DNA from: Bacteroidaceae bacterium
Lineage (GTDB): Bacteria; Bacteroidota; Bacteroidia; Bacteroidales; Bacteroidaceae
Direction of reading: 5' to 3'
Length of the DNA: 64,000 nucleotides
NCBI GenBank assembly: GCA_017469525.1
Contig: JAFUGG010000015.1
Coordinates: 1-64,000, forward strand
The position numbers and the translations under genes were made by a program. Position 1 is the stretch's first letter; every line of letters begins with the position of its first letter. The notes below the pieces were generated by a model. That model made no database searches. It saw nothing but the letters and a program-made list of their open reading frames with translations, and was not told the origin of the DNA. This document shows, piece after piece, positions 31,463-40,313 of this stretch.

Positions 31463-32539
31463 ATGAACACGATAGGTAGTCTTTTCCGCCTCACCTCTTT
31501 CGGCGAAAGCCATGGTGCAGGCATTGGTGGCGTCATAGACGGTATGCCGGCTGGCATCGAAGTCGATATGGCTTTCATCCAGAGCGAACTGGCTCGTCGT
31601 AAGCCAGGGCAGAGCAACCTCACAACGGCTCGCAACGAGGCAGATGAGGTGGAGCTGCTGAGCGGCATTTTCGAAGGCAAGACGACGGGAACGCCCATCG
31701 GCTTCCTCGTTCGTAACACGAACCAGCACAGTCAGGACTACGAGAACCTGCGCAGCGTGTTCCGTCCCTCTCATGCCGATTTCACCTACGAACAGAAATA
31801 TGGCATCCGCGACCATCGTGGCGGCGGTCGCAGTTCGGCTCGTGAAACCATCAGTCGCGTCGTGGCAGGCGCCTTCGCCAAACTTGCTCTTCGTCAGCTC
31901 GGCATCAGCATCAATGCCTATACGCAACAAGTGGGCGACATCGTCTTGTCCGGTACATATCTCGACTATGACCTCAGCCGTACGGAGCAGAATGCTGTGC
32001 GTTGCCCCAACGAAAAGGTGGCTACGGAGATGGCTCAACTCATCATGAAGGTGAAGGGAGAAGGTGATACCGTGGGAGGCGTTATTGCTTGTGTCATAAA
32101 AGGTTGTCCCGTTGGACTTGGAGAACCTGTTTATGATAAGCTTCAAGCCAAGTTAGGAGCTGCCATGTTGAGCATCAATGCCGTGAAGGGCTTTGAATAT
32201 GGGCTCGGATTTGCCGGTGCAAGCGGCAGAGGCAGTGAGCAGAACGACGTCTTCGAGCCAGACGGAAAGGGTGGCATCATGACAAGGACAAACAACAGCG
32301 GCGGCATCCAGGGCGGTATATCCAACGGTCAGGATATCTATTTCCGCGTCGCCTTCAAGCCTGTTGCAACGCTCCTTCGCGAGCAGGAGACGGTTGATGT
32401 TCATAGCAACGCTACAACCTTGACAGCCCGTGGTCGCCACGATGCCTGTGTCTTGCCGCGAGCCGTACCTGTGGTAGAAGCCATGGCTGCCATGACAATC
32501 CTCGACGCCTACTTGCTCAGCAAGTCAACCCACATTTAA
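31463..32539 (+). CDS. aroC: Chorismate synthase
   Basis: 358 residues. It converts EPSP to chorismate with reduced FMN, the last shared step of aromatic amino-acid, folate and menaquinone synthesis. The motifs [18 protein letters not shown] (from residue 14), [13 protein letters not shown] and [18 protein letters not shown] are all present, and the length is normal. It has its own promoter and no obvious operon partners. Chorismate also supplies menaquinone, to which menA in this window belongs. Confidence 0.97.
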   Translation: MNTIGSLFRLTSFGESHGAGIGGVIDGMPAGIEVDMAFIQSELARRKPGQSNLTTARNEADEVELLSGIFEGKTTGTPIGFLVRNTNQHSQDYENLRSVFRPSHADFTYEQKYGIRDHRGGGRSSARETISRVVAGAFAKLALRQLGISINAYTQQVGDIVLSGTYLDYDLSRTEQNAVRCPNEKVATEMAQLIMKVKGEGDTVGGVIACVIKGCPVGLGEPVYDKLQAKLGAAMLSINAVKGFEYGLGFAGASGRGSEQNDVFEPDGKGGIMTRTNNSGGIQGGISNGQDIYFRVAFKPVATLLREQETVDVHSNATTLTARGRHDACVLPRAVPVVEAMAAMTILDAYLLSKSTHI

Positions 32540-32639
32540 GATATATTCTAAAGAGTCAATGAGTTGAGGAGTTTTAATCAGAAGAGCCTCCTTTCCTCCT
32601 AAACTTCTTAGACATAAACATGCTCCTTAGGCATAATGT

Positions 32640-33599
32640 TCAAGGAGTCTTATCTTTATGCAAGTCAATCCAGATGGGTAAGTGATCGCTGATTCCTCCT
32701 TTATAGACAGGCCCTTGAAAGGTGCGCCACGGCGCGCCTTCTTTCGTCAGAAGAAAGGAGAAACGTCCCACAGAGACACTTTCGTCAATATGGCTCAACA
32801 TGTTGGGACTGACAAGAATGTGGTCCAGATATCCCCAGAGCTTTCGGAAGTAATAAGTACCTTGCTCGCGTCGCAATTCCTTATGGTTCTGAGGCATGAG
32901 CGACGTCAGACGTTTCCCTATGCTGCGTAAGATTTTATCGTCCGGTTCGGCGTTGAAGTCACCCATGAGGATGATGTTCTTGCCTGCCAGTTCATCGAGC
33001 AAACCGCACAGCGTGTCCACTGCCAGACGCCGGTGCAACTCGCCTTTCCTGCCGCTTCCGGCTCGACTGGGCAGATGCACTATAATAATATGTAATGTGT
33101 CTGGAAGGGTGGGGCGCTGGCCCCAGACATGAAGGATGTCGCGCGTCGGGCGATAACCATGTTCTGCCGAAGGAATGCGAACGGTATTGTGCCCGAGCAG
33201 ATGGAACTGCAATGAGTCGTAGAGCATTGCCACATCGACGCCACGCACGTCTGGTCCTTCTTCATGAACGTATGAGTAGCGAGCCCTGCGGAGCGTGCTG
33301 CGGTGCGTCAGGTCGTGCAGAACCGTGTCGTTCTCCACCTCGCACATTCCTACTATCATTGGCCAGTTGTCTTCTCCCGCAATGGCTGCAATGGTGCGCG
33401 ACAGGTTGTCGAGCTTCTTCCAGTAGCGGGTCTTTGTCCAATGATAACTCCCTTCTGGCAGGAACTCTTGGTCATTCTTGAGCGAATCGTGCCGGCAGTC
33501 GAACAGGTTCTCCACGTTCCACCATACCACGCGTTGCGCCTTTGCCAAAGGGCAATGAGAAAGCATCAGCACGAGTAAAAGGAACGCATAGCGAAACAT
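32640..33599 (-). CDS. Exported endonuclease/exonuclease/phosphatase-fold protein
   Basis: 319 residues. MFRYAFLLLVLMLSHCPLAKA is a signal peptide. The mature part has the EEP motifs: WWNVENLFD at 27-34 (Asn), GMCEVEN at 84-90 (metal-binding Glu), LMGDFNAEPDD, and SDHLPIWIDL at the end (catalytic Asp-His). Enzymes of this fold cleave phosphodiesters in DNA, RNA, lipids or inositol phosphates; in Bacteroidetes, exported members of this size are common and mostly uncharacterised. It is third in a probable leftward operon after the GHL10 glycosidase and the YgjP-like peptidase. Confidence 0.88.
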   Translation of the reverse strand: MFRYAFLLLVLMLSHCPLAKAQRVVWWNVENLFDCRHDSLKNDQEFLPEGSYHWTKTRYWKKLDNLSRTIAAIAGEDNWPMIVGMCEVENDTVLHDLTHRSTLRRARYSYVHEEGPDVRGVDVAMLYDSLQFHLLGHNTVRIPSAEHGYRPTRDILHVWGQRPTLPDTLHIIIVHLPSRAGSGRKGELHRRLAVDTLCGLLDELAGKNIILMGDFNAEPDDKILRSIGKRLTSLMPQNHKELRREQGTYYFRKLWGYLDHILVSPNMLSHIDESVSVGRFSFLLTKEGAPWRTFQGPVYKGGISDHLPIWIDLHKDKTP

Positions 33600-33619
33600 C
33601 GTTCGTTAGATATTTGTGT

Positions 33620-34141
33620 TTATGTATTTTGAATTAAGAACGAAGTGTTATAGTGCCTCATTTCTGCTCGCAGGGTCTTTGCTTTGCTTCCGCAGACTTT
33701 GTCGAGGCGTGCCCAGAAGCGAGGGCTGTGGTTCATCTCGATGAGGTGGGTGAGTTCGTGCTCCAAGACGTAATCCTGCAGGTGGTGAGGCAGGAGTATT
33801 AGGTAGAGGGAAAGGTTGATGTTGCCTTTCGAGCTGCAACTGCCCCAACGACCTTTTGCTGATGAGACCCTGACGTTGTTGACGTTGAGGCCTCGTTCTT
33901 TAGCCATATCGAGGAGTCGCGGCACAAGTCTTGCCTTAACACGCTTGCGGGCAAAGGCTTCCAAAGTTTGTGTTATCCAAACCTGAATGTCTTTATCTGC
34001 CAAAACTTCTGCCGACTCGTAGTAACAAACGATGCCGGTCTCATCCATTTCCGCCCTTACGAACGACACATCTTTCTGCTCGAACCTCAGCTGGAAGTCC
34101 TCTGCATCGATGCGAGTCTCGGGCGTAAACCTATTGACCAT
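33620..34141 (-). CDS. YgjP/DUF45-like zinc metallopeptidase
   Basis: 173 residues. VSSAKGRWGSCSSKGNINLS followed by LEHELTHLIEMNHSPRFW is the YgjP (SprT-like, DUF45) signature; HELTH at residues 128-132 is the HExxH zinc site and His138 the third ligand. The protein is on the short side of the family, since the N-terminal region before the conserved part is only about 90 residues. No signal peptide. It lies 23 bases after the glycosidase gene. Confidence 0.85.
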   Translation of the reverse strand: MVNRFTPETRIDAEDFQLRFEQKDVSFVRAEMDETGIVCYYESAEVLADKDIQVWITQTLEAFARKRVKARLVPRLLDMAKERGLNVNNVRVSSAKGRWGSCSSKGNINLSLYLILLPHHLQDYVLEHELTHLIEMNHSPRFWARLDKVCGSKAKTLRAEMRHYNTSFLIQNT

Positions 34142-34164
34142 TAATCATTGACCGTTGACCATTT

Positions 34165-35646
34165 TCACAGCTTCACCTTCTTCTTGACGGCTTTCGACTC
34201 GTTCTGCAGACGGTCGAGAGCAGTCACGACATAGGTGTACTTCGTATTACCACCTTGATAAGGAAGAGGCAACATCGTAGATTTCGTGAAGCAAAGAATC
34301 TTCGTCGCGTCGTTCAGGTTGACCTTCTCGCCAGGCCCAAAGCGATAGACAACATATTGCTGAGCCTTGTCCATTTCGGTCTTTGCGTTGGGAGCCGACC
34401 AGAAGAGCATCGGCCCGTCTTCTGTCCATACGATAGCTGCCTTGCGAGGCTTGCCAGGAGCTTTGCCGTCAATCCAAGGCATGCGTGGTTGCAATGCGGG
34501 TGTGTTGTGGTAAACTTGACGCAAGACCTCCTGATAGTTGCCTGGATTCTCGCAGACAGCTGCAGCATACCATTGGCAACTGCCGTAGATGCCTGGCAGG
34601 GCACGTTGCAACTGATACTTGCGGTTCATCTGATGTTGGCTTGAATCATAGGGGTCGGGGAACTTGACGGTGCGGTTCACGTCCTGACCGACGTAAAGAG
34701 GACGTTGCCCTGCATTGGCACTCCACCAGCGGATGCATGCTTCATAATCTGCTGCCTTGTTGCCAATCTCCCAATAAATCTGGGGAATGTTATAGTCCAC
34801 CCAGCCCTGACGAACCCATTCCAGCACGTCGGCATACAGGTCGTCATAGTTCTGCAAGCCATTTGTGGCGCTGCCTTTGGGGTCGGTCCTCTGGTTACGA
34901 TAGATGCCGAAAGGTGAGACACCAAACTTTACCCATGGTTTCACTTGTCGGATTTGCTGACACATCTGCTGCATGAACTTGTTGACGTTCTGACGTCGCC
35001 AGTCGCCCAGATTCATGCCGCCGCCATAGGTGTTATAGGTGGCTTCGTCGGGGATGGGAACGCCTGCAACGGGATAAGGATAGAAGTAATCGTCCACATG
35101 GATACCGTCCACGTCATAACGCCTAACGATGTCGCAAGTCACCTGGCAGATGTAGTCGCGATTCTCGGGGATTCCCGGGTCGAAGAGGAAAAGCCCGTCG
35201 TAGTTGAAGAAGCGTTCGGGATGGCGGGCGTACTCATGGTTGGAAGCCAGAGCCGTCGTGCCCTTTGTCTTGGCGCGATAGGGGTTAATCCATGCATGAA
35301 GCTCCATTCCACGAGCGTGACATTGTTCAATCATCCATTGCAGAGGGTCCCAATACGGGTTGGGAGGCAGTCCTTGCTGACCGGTCAGGTAACGGCTCCA
35401 AGGTTCCAATTGGCTTGGATAGAGAGCATCACCCTCTACGCGAACCTGGAAGAAGATAGCGTTGATGCCATCCTTCTGCAGGTCGTCGAGCTGGCTCGTA
35501 AGCATTTCCTGCATGCGGTCGCGACCTAAGTTCTGGAACTGTCCGTTGACGGCTTGAATCCAAGCACCACGGAACTCTCTCTTGGGATTCTCTCCCATTG
35601 CTGTTGCTGCCACAAGGAGCAGCAGAATAAGTAGTTTGTGCTTCAT
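34165..35646 (-). CDS. GHL10 (DUF187/YngK-type) glycoside hydrolase, exported
   Basis: 493 residues from the ATG at 35646, chosen because MKHKLLILLLLVAATAMG is a proper signal peptide and the six codons before it overlap the promoter. The mature N-terminus KREFRGAWIQAVNG and the block DVDGIHVDDYFYPYP identify the glycosyl-hydrolase-like 10 family, a TIM-barrel domain of about 310 residues. A fibronectin-III-like module ends the chain (about 400-493). E. coli YddW (DigH), in the same family, cleaves denuded peptidoglycan glycan strands, so a cell-wall role is likely. Confidence 0.88.
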   Translation of the reverse strand: MKHKLLILLLLVAATAMGENPKREFRGAWIQAVNGQFQNLGRDRMQEMLTSQLDDLQKDGINAIFFQVRVEGDALYPSQLEPWSRYLTGQQGLPPNPYWDPLQWMIEQCHARGMELHAWINPYRAKTKGTTALASNHEYARHPERFFNYDGLFLFDPGIPENRDYICQVTCDIVRRYDVDGIHVDDYFYPYPVAGVPIPDEATYNTYGGGMNLGDWRRQNVNKFMQQMCQQIRQVKPWVKFGVSPFGIYRNQRTDPKGSATNGLQNYDDLYADVLEWVRQGWVDYNIPQIYWEIGNKAADYEACIRWWSANAGQRPLYVGQDVNRTVKFPDPYDSSQHQMNRKYQLQRALPGIYGSCQWYAAAVCENPGNYQEVLRQVYHNTPALQPRMPWIDGKAPGKPRKAAIVWTEDGPMLFWSAPNAKTEMDKAQQYVVYRFGPGEKVNLNDATKILCFTKSTMLPLPYQGGNTKYTYVVTALDRLQNESKAVKKKVKL

Positions 35647-35653
35647 GATGATG

Positions 35654-35661
35654 CAAAGATA
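35654..35661 (-). promoter_or_regulatory. Promoter -7 box of the GHL10-YgjP-EEP operon
   Basis: TATCTTTG on the minus strand, 7 bases before the ATG of the glycosidase. A start site only a few bases from the ATG implies a very short leader. Confidence 0.5.
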
Positions 35662-35705
35662 CAAAAAAATGAAGAATGAAGGATGCAGAATTAAGAATAA
35701 ATTCG

Positions 35706-35713
35706 TAATTTTG
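35706..35713 (+). promoter_or_regulatory. Promoter -7 box of the asparaginase gene
   Basis: TAATTTTG, 26 bases before the asparaginase ATG. It is divergent from the glycosidase promoter, with AAGAATGAAGG-type words between them. Confidence 0.5.
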
Positions 35714-35739
35714 CCTTATTATTTGCAAAAAGCATAGCT

Positions 35740-36780
35740 ATGACAACTATACATCGTCCCAATGTGCTCCTCATTTATACGGGCGGCACCATTGGCATGA
35801 GGGAGAATCCAGAGACGGGAGCTCTGGAGAGTTTCAACTTCGATCTCATCCTCGAGGAGGTGCCCGAACTGCGTCGGTTCGACTTTGACATCAGCACCTT
35901 CACCTTCAATCCGCCCATTGACTCGAGTGACATGGGGCTGGAGCATTGGGCAAAGCTGGTGCACATCATTGCCGATGGTTACGACCGCTTTGATGGCTTC
36001 GTCATCCTTCATGGCACGGACACGATGGCCTACACCGCCTCGGCTCTCAGCTTTATGCTCGAGAATCTGGGCAAGCCCGTCATCTTGACAGGCTCCCAAT
36101 TGCCCATAGGCAAGCTCCGTACGGATGGCAAGGAGAACCTTATTACTGCCATCGAGATAGCAGCCGCTCGCCACGACGACGGTTCGCCCATCGTGCCGGA
36201 GGTCTGCATCTACTTCAAGGAAAAACTGATGCGTGGCAACAGGACGACGAAGATTAATGCCGAGCAGTTCAATGCTTTCCGCTCGTTCAACTATCCCGAC
36301 CTCGCAACCGCAGGGATGCACATACGCTACAACGAATCAGCCATCCGCAAGCCAGACCCCAGCAAGCCCTTCAAGCCGCATTACCTCGTGGCTCCCGATG
36401 TCGTGGTGCTCACGCTCTTCCCTGGCATTCAGCAGAGCCTTGTCCATGCCGTGCTGAACATTGAGGGCCTGAAAGCTGTCGTCATCCGTACCTTTGGAGC
36501 GGGCAATGCGCCGCAGTTGAAGTGGTTCAAGGAAGAGCTGAAGGATGCCAACGAGCGTGGTTTGCTCATGGTGAACATCACTCAGTGCCAGGCCGGATGC
36601 GTCCACATGGGACTATACGAGACGAGCCTGCCCCTGATGGAGGCAGGTGTGATAAGCGGCTACGACAGCACACCCGAATGTGCCATCACCAAGCTCATGT
36701 TCCTGCTCGGCCACAAGCTGCCAAAGGAGAAGATAAAGGAAATGATGAACAGCAACCTCTGCGGCGAGATAACGAAATAG
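35740..36780 (+). CDS. ansA: Type I (cytosolic) L-asparaginase
   Basis: 346 residues. It hydrolyses asparagine to aspartate and ammonia. The first active-site block is IYTGGTIGM (residues 12-20, nucleophile Thr17) and the second HGTDTMAYTASALSFML (from residue 91, with Thr93-Asp94). There is no signal peptide, so it is the cytosolic type rather than the periplasmic type II. AsnA at 44.3 kb makes asparagine from ammonia, so both directions of the pathway are present in this window. Confidence 0.93.
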   Translation: MTTIHRPNVLLIYTGGTIGMRENPETGALESFNFDLILEEVPELRRFDFDISTFTFNPPIDSSDMGLEHWAKLVHIIADGYDRFDGFVILHGTDTMAYTASALSFMLENLGKPVILTGSQLPIGKLRTDGKENLITAIEIAAARHDDGSPIVPEVCIYFKEKLMRGNRTTKINAEQFNAFRSFNYPDLATAGMHIRYNESAIRKPDPSKPFKPHYLVAPDVVVLTLFPGIQQSLVHAVLNIEGLKAVVIRTFGAGNAPQLKWFKEELKDANERGLLMVNITQCQAGCVHMGLYETSLPLMEAGVISGYDSTPECAITKLMFLLGHKLPKEKIKEMMNSNLCGEITK

Positions 36781-37275
36781 TCCAATGGCAGAAAAATCTT
36801 TACAAAAATTTGCCAAGAGACATGGCGAGTTTGTCGCTTCAATCTTTTGATGTTTTCAAAGAAATACGTCGATTTTGCTAAAGTATTATATTGCTTTGAT
36901 AAAATCGCCCTATTGCGTTGACCAACTTCCTATGCCGAAATTTGTGGTTTTCTATGATGTTCTTATCCGTATAATATACCATGCTTGTATTATCTTTGCA
37001 TTGAGGCAAAAAAGGTCCTTTTGTAAGTTGTTGATTGTCAGATGCAATTCGATTTAAGCCATTTTCTTGCATTTTGAGTAGAAAAGTGCCACAGAATTGA
37101 AAATAAGCCGTCAGAGAGTGTTGTATTTGAGAAAATCTTGACAAAATCGCCATGTTGTTTTGTGCAATCTGTTCTGCCTTGCATGCAAATTCTTCTTCCT
37201 TTTTGCAGAATTATGAATGAGGAACTACGCATTATGAACTTTTTTTCGTATCTTTGCAGGATAATTTTGCAGGAA
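36781..37275. other. 495-bp intergenic region before uvrA, possible orphan promoter
   Basis: No gene is firmly supported. A 21-codon ORF at 36785-36850 (MAEKSLQKFAKR...) is too short to judge. TATCTTTG at 36992-36999 is an unassigned promoter-like box more than 270 bases upstream of uvrA, with no good ORF after it; it could drive a small RNA or a long leader. The phrase ACAAAATCGCC/ATAAAATCGCC occurs twice. The uvrA promoter TATCTTTG is at 37249-37256. Confidence 0.5.
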
Positions 37276-40167
37276 ATGGAAGATTGCATAAAGATAAAAG
37301 GCGCGCGGGTCAACAATCTGAAGAACGTCAGCCTCGAGATTCCCAGAGGCAAGCTTGTGGTTATCACAGGCTTGAGCGGCAGCGGCAAGAGCAGTCTGGC
37401 TTTCGACACACTCTATGCCGAGGGACAACGCCGATACGTGGAGAGCCTGAGCGCATACGCCCGTCAGTTCCTCGGGCGAATGAACAAACCCGAATGTGAC
37501 TACATCAAAGGCATCCCGCCAGCCATTGCCATAGAGCAGAAAGTGACGAGCCGTAATCCACGAAGCACAGTAGGCACGAGCACGGAAATCTATGAGTATC
37601 TGCGTCTGCTCTTTGCCCGAATTGGCCGCACCTTCTCGCCTATAAGCGGGAAAGAAGTGAAGCGCCACACCACGGAAGATGCCGTCCAGTGTATGCTATC
37701 GTACCCCGAAGGCACGAAGCTCATGGTGATGTGCCCCATAAAGCCCTCCTCTGTCTCCCCCCAAGGAGGGAGTACTCGGACCCTGGAGCAGCAGCTTGAG
37801 ATGTATCGCAAGAGCGGCTTTGCAAGAGTGCTCGTCGGGGATGAAGTGGTGAGAATTGAAGATGTGAACTCTCAACTTTCAACTTTCAACTCTCAACTTT
37901 ACCTTGTCATCGACCGCCTTTCGGCATCTGACGACCGCGACACAATAGCCCGCCTCGTCGATTCCTGCGAGACAGCCTTCTATGAGGGGCATGGCGAGGC
38001 CATCCTCCAATTCTTTCCCGATGGTGAACGACATGTGTTCAGTACGCGTTTCGAAGCCGATGGCATCACCTTCGAAGAACCCAGCGACAAACTCTTCGCC
38101 TTCAATTCGCCAATCGGGGCTTGTCCCGAATGCGAGGGCTTTGGCAAGGTCATCGGCATAGACGAGCAGATGGTCATTCCCAACACAGCTCTGAGCCTCT
38201 ACGACGGAGCCGTGATGTGCTGGCGAGGCGAGAAGATGAGCGAGTGGAAGACGTGGTTCATCCGTCTCAACTCCGAGCGCGGCTTCCCCATCTTCAAGCC
38301 TTATTTCGAACTGACGCAAGCCGAGAAGGACTGGCTTTGGCACGGCGTGCCGTCTGGCGGCAAGATGAAGCAGGAGACGCTTGGTGGCAAGGAAACGCTC
38401 GTCCCAGCCGACTGGCAGATAGCACCCGAGGAGCGGGAATGGGGACTCATGTCCATCGATGCCTTCTTCGAGTATTTGCGTCAAGGACAATACAAGATAC
38501 AGAACCGCGTCATGCTGGCAAGGTATCGTGGCAAGACGACCTGTCCGAAGTGCCACGGAACAAGGCTCCGACCGGAAGCGAACTATGTGAAAGTGGGCGG
38601 CAAGAGCATCACCGAACTCGTGGGCATCTCGGTCAGCGAGCTGTTGCCATGGGTAGAAAAGCTCAAGTTAAGCGAGCACGAAGAAAAGATAGCCAAGCGA
38701 ATACTGACGGAAATTCGTAATCGGCTGCAATACTTAATGGATGTCGGCTTGGGTTATCTCACGCTGAATCGCCCGTCGAACAGCCTTTCGGGAGGTGAAA
38801 GCCAACGCATCAATCTCGCCACCTCGCTGGGAAGCAGCCTGGTGGGCAGTCTCTATATTCTGGACGAACCGAGTATCGGCCTCCACAGCCGCGACACAGA
38901 ACGGCTCATCAAGGTGCTGAAGCAGCTTCGCGACCTCGGCAACACGGTCATTGTTGTAGAGCATGACGAGGAAATCATCCGTGCTGCCGACTGGCTCATC
39001 GACATCGGCCCCGAAGCAGGAAGGCTGGGAGGTGAGGTCATATACGATGGTCCGTCTGAAGGCATCATGGGTGCTGGCGACACTTCCCACACGCTTCGCT
39101 TTCTGACAGGAAAGGAAGTAATTCCCCTTCCCGCCAGCCGTCGCAAGTCGAACAGCTACATCGAGGTGAAAGGAGCACGTGCCAACAATCTGAAAGGCAT
39201 CGATGTGCGTTTCCCGCTGGGCGTGATGACGTGCGTCACAGGCGTCAGCGGCAGCGGCAAGAGCAGCCTCGTGCGCGAGATCTTCTATAATGCCATGAAG
39301 CGCCAACTGGATGAGGTTGCCGACCGACCGGGCGAGTTCATCGGTCTCGAAGGCGACATGAAGATGGTCCATGCCATCGAGTTCGTCGACCAGAACCCCA
39401 TAGGCAAGAGCACACGTTCCAACCCCGTCACGTACGTCAAGGCGTGGGACGAGATAAGGAAACTCTATGCGTCCATGCCGCTTGCCCAGCAGATGGGATT
39501 CTCTCCCGCTTACTTCAGCTTCAACACCGATGGCGGGCGCTGCGAGGAGTGCAAGGGTGAAGGCACCGTCACCATCGAGATGCAGTTCATGGCCGACCTC
39601 GTCCTGCCTTGTGAGAGCTGCCACGGCCAACGCTTCAAGCCAGAGATACTTGACGTCCGTTTCCACGACAAGAACGTCTGCGACGTGCTCGACATGACCA
39701 TCAACCAAGCCATAGAGTTCTTTACAGAGCATGGTCAGAAGCGTATCGTTTCGCTTCTGAAGCCCCTGCAGGACGTCGGACTCGGCTACATCAAACTCGG
39801 CCAGTCATCGTCCACCCTGTCCGGCGGTGAGAACCAACGCGTCAAACTGGCCTACTACCTCGGTATGGAAAAGCACGAGCCCACCATCTTCATCTTCGAC
39901 GAACCCACCACCGGTCTCCACTTCCACGACATCCGTAAACTGCTCGACTCCTTTGAAGCCCTCATAGCACGAGGTCACACCCTCATCATCATCGAGCACA
40001 ACCTGGAAGTCATCAAGAGTGCAGACTATATCATCGACCTCGGACCGGAAGGCGGCGACGCAGGCGGCAACCTCGTCTGCTGCGGCACACCCGAGCAGGT
40101 GGCGAAGTGCAAAGAGAGCTACACAGCCAAGTTCCTCAGAGAGAAACTGAAGAAGGCGGGGAAATAA
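37276..40167 (+). CDS. uvrA: Excinuclease ABC subunit A
   Basis: 963 residues from the ATG at 37276, which follows the TATCTTTG box at 37249; longer starts would lie upstream of the promoter. It is the damage-sensing ATPase of nucleotide excision repair. First P-loop GLSGSGKSS at 32-40, second GVSGSGKSS in the C-terminal half, signatures LSGGESQRI and LSGGENQRV, and zinc modules CPECEGFG, CPKCHGTR and CEECKGEG...CESCHGQRF. At about residues 197-208 the sequence NSQLSTFNSQL is encoded by tandem CAACTTT words, apparently an in-frame insertion. Confidence 0.96.
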   Translation: MEDCIKIKGARVNNLKNVSLEIPRGKLVVITGLSGSGKSSLAFDTLYAEGQRRYVESLSAYARQFLGRMNKPECDYIKGIPPAIAIEQKVTSRNPRSTVGTSTEIYEYLRLLFARIGRTFSPISGKEVKRHTTEDAVQCMLSYPEGTKLMVMCPIKPSSVSPQGGSTRTLEQQLEMYRKSGFARVLVGDEVVRIEDVNSQLSTFNSQLYLVIDRLSASDDRDTIARLVDSCETAFYEGHGEAILQFFPDGERHVFSTRFEADGITFEEPSDKLFAFNSPIGACPECEGFGKVIGIDEQMVIPNTALSLYDGAVMCWRGEKMSEWKTWFIRLNSERGFPIFKPYFELTQAEKDWLWHGVPSGGKMKQETLGGKETLVPADWQIAPEEREWGLMSIDAFFEYLRQGQYKIQNRVMLARYRGKTTCPKCHGTRLRPEANYVKVGGKSITELVGISVSELLPWVEKLKLSEHEEKIAKRILTEIRNRLQYLMDVGLGYLTLNRPSNSLSGGESQRINLATSLGSSLVGSLYILDEPSIGLHSRDTERLIKVLKQLRDLGNTVIVVEHDEEIIRAADWLIDIGPEAGRLGGEVIYDGPSEGIMGAGDTSHTLRFLTGKEVIPLPASRRKSNSYIEVKGARANNLKGIDVRFPLGVMTCVTGVSGSGKSSLVREIFYNAMKRQLDEVADRPGEFIGLEGDMKMVHAIEFVDQNPIGKSTRSNPVTYVKAWDEIRKLYASMPLAQQMGFSPAYFSFNTDGGRCEECKGEGTVTIEMQFMADLVLPCESCHGQRFKPEILDVRFHDKNVCDVLDMTINQAIEFFTEHGQKRIVSLLKPLQDVGLGYIKLGQSSSTLSGGENQRVKLAYYLGMEKHEPTIFIFDEPTTGLHFHDIRKLLDSFEALIARGHTLIIIEHNLEVIKSADYIIDLGPEGGDAGGNLVCCGTPEQVAKCKESYTAKFLREKLKKAGK
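37867..37900 (+). repeat. Heptad words CAACTTT/CAACTCT inside uvrA
   Basis: AACTCT, CAACTTT, CAACTTT, CAACTCT, CAACTTT run in tandem within the uvrA reading frame. The word is the complement of AAAGTTG, which is common in the intergenic arrays of this window. The encoded residues fall in a region that varies in length among UvrA proteins. Confidence 0.7.
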
Positions 40168-40170
40168 ACA

Positions 40171-40219
40171 TTAAGTCGCTTAGGAGTTAGAGAATATCTC
40201 TGCCCCCTAAGCGACTTAA
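40171..40219. terminator. Inverted repeat between convergent uvrA and rho
   Basis: TTAAGTCGCTTAGG and CCTAAGCGACTTAA form a perfect 14-bp stem with a 21-base loop directly after the uvrA stop. A tract of AAAATGG follows; there is no long T-run, so it may act as a weak terminator or a 3'-end stem. Confidence 0.6.
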
Positions 40220-40261
40220 AATGGAAAACAAATAAACGATATTCGGTAGTAAGGAACTAAT

Positions 40262-40313
40262 TCCCCCTTTACCTTTTCAACTTCTTACTTTTTCAACTTT
40301 TCACCTTTTTTTA
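40262..40313 (-). repeat. Word array CCTTTTCAACTT at the rho 3' end
   Basis: CCTTTACCTTTTCAACTTC, TTACTTTTTCAACTTTTC and ACCTTTTTTT words end exactly at the rho stop codon (40311-40313). It is the reverse complement of the array after htrA (27147-27190). Confidence 0.6.

Noticed and set aside
36785..36850. 21-codon ORF after the asparaginase gene
   Set aside because: Too short, with no signal, motif or promoter; it could be chance in AT-rich DNA.
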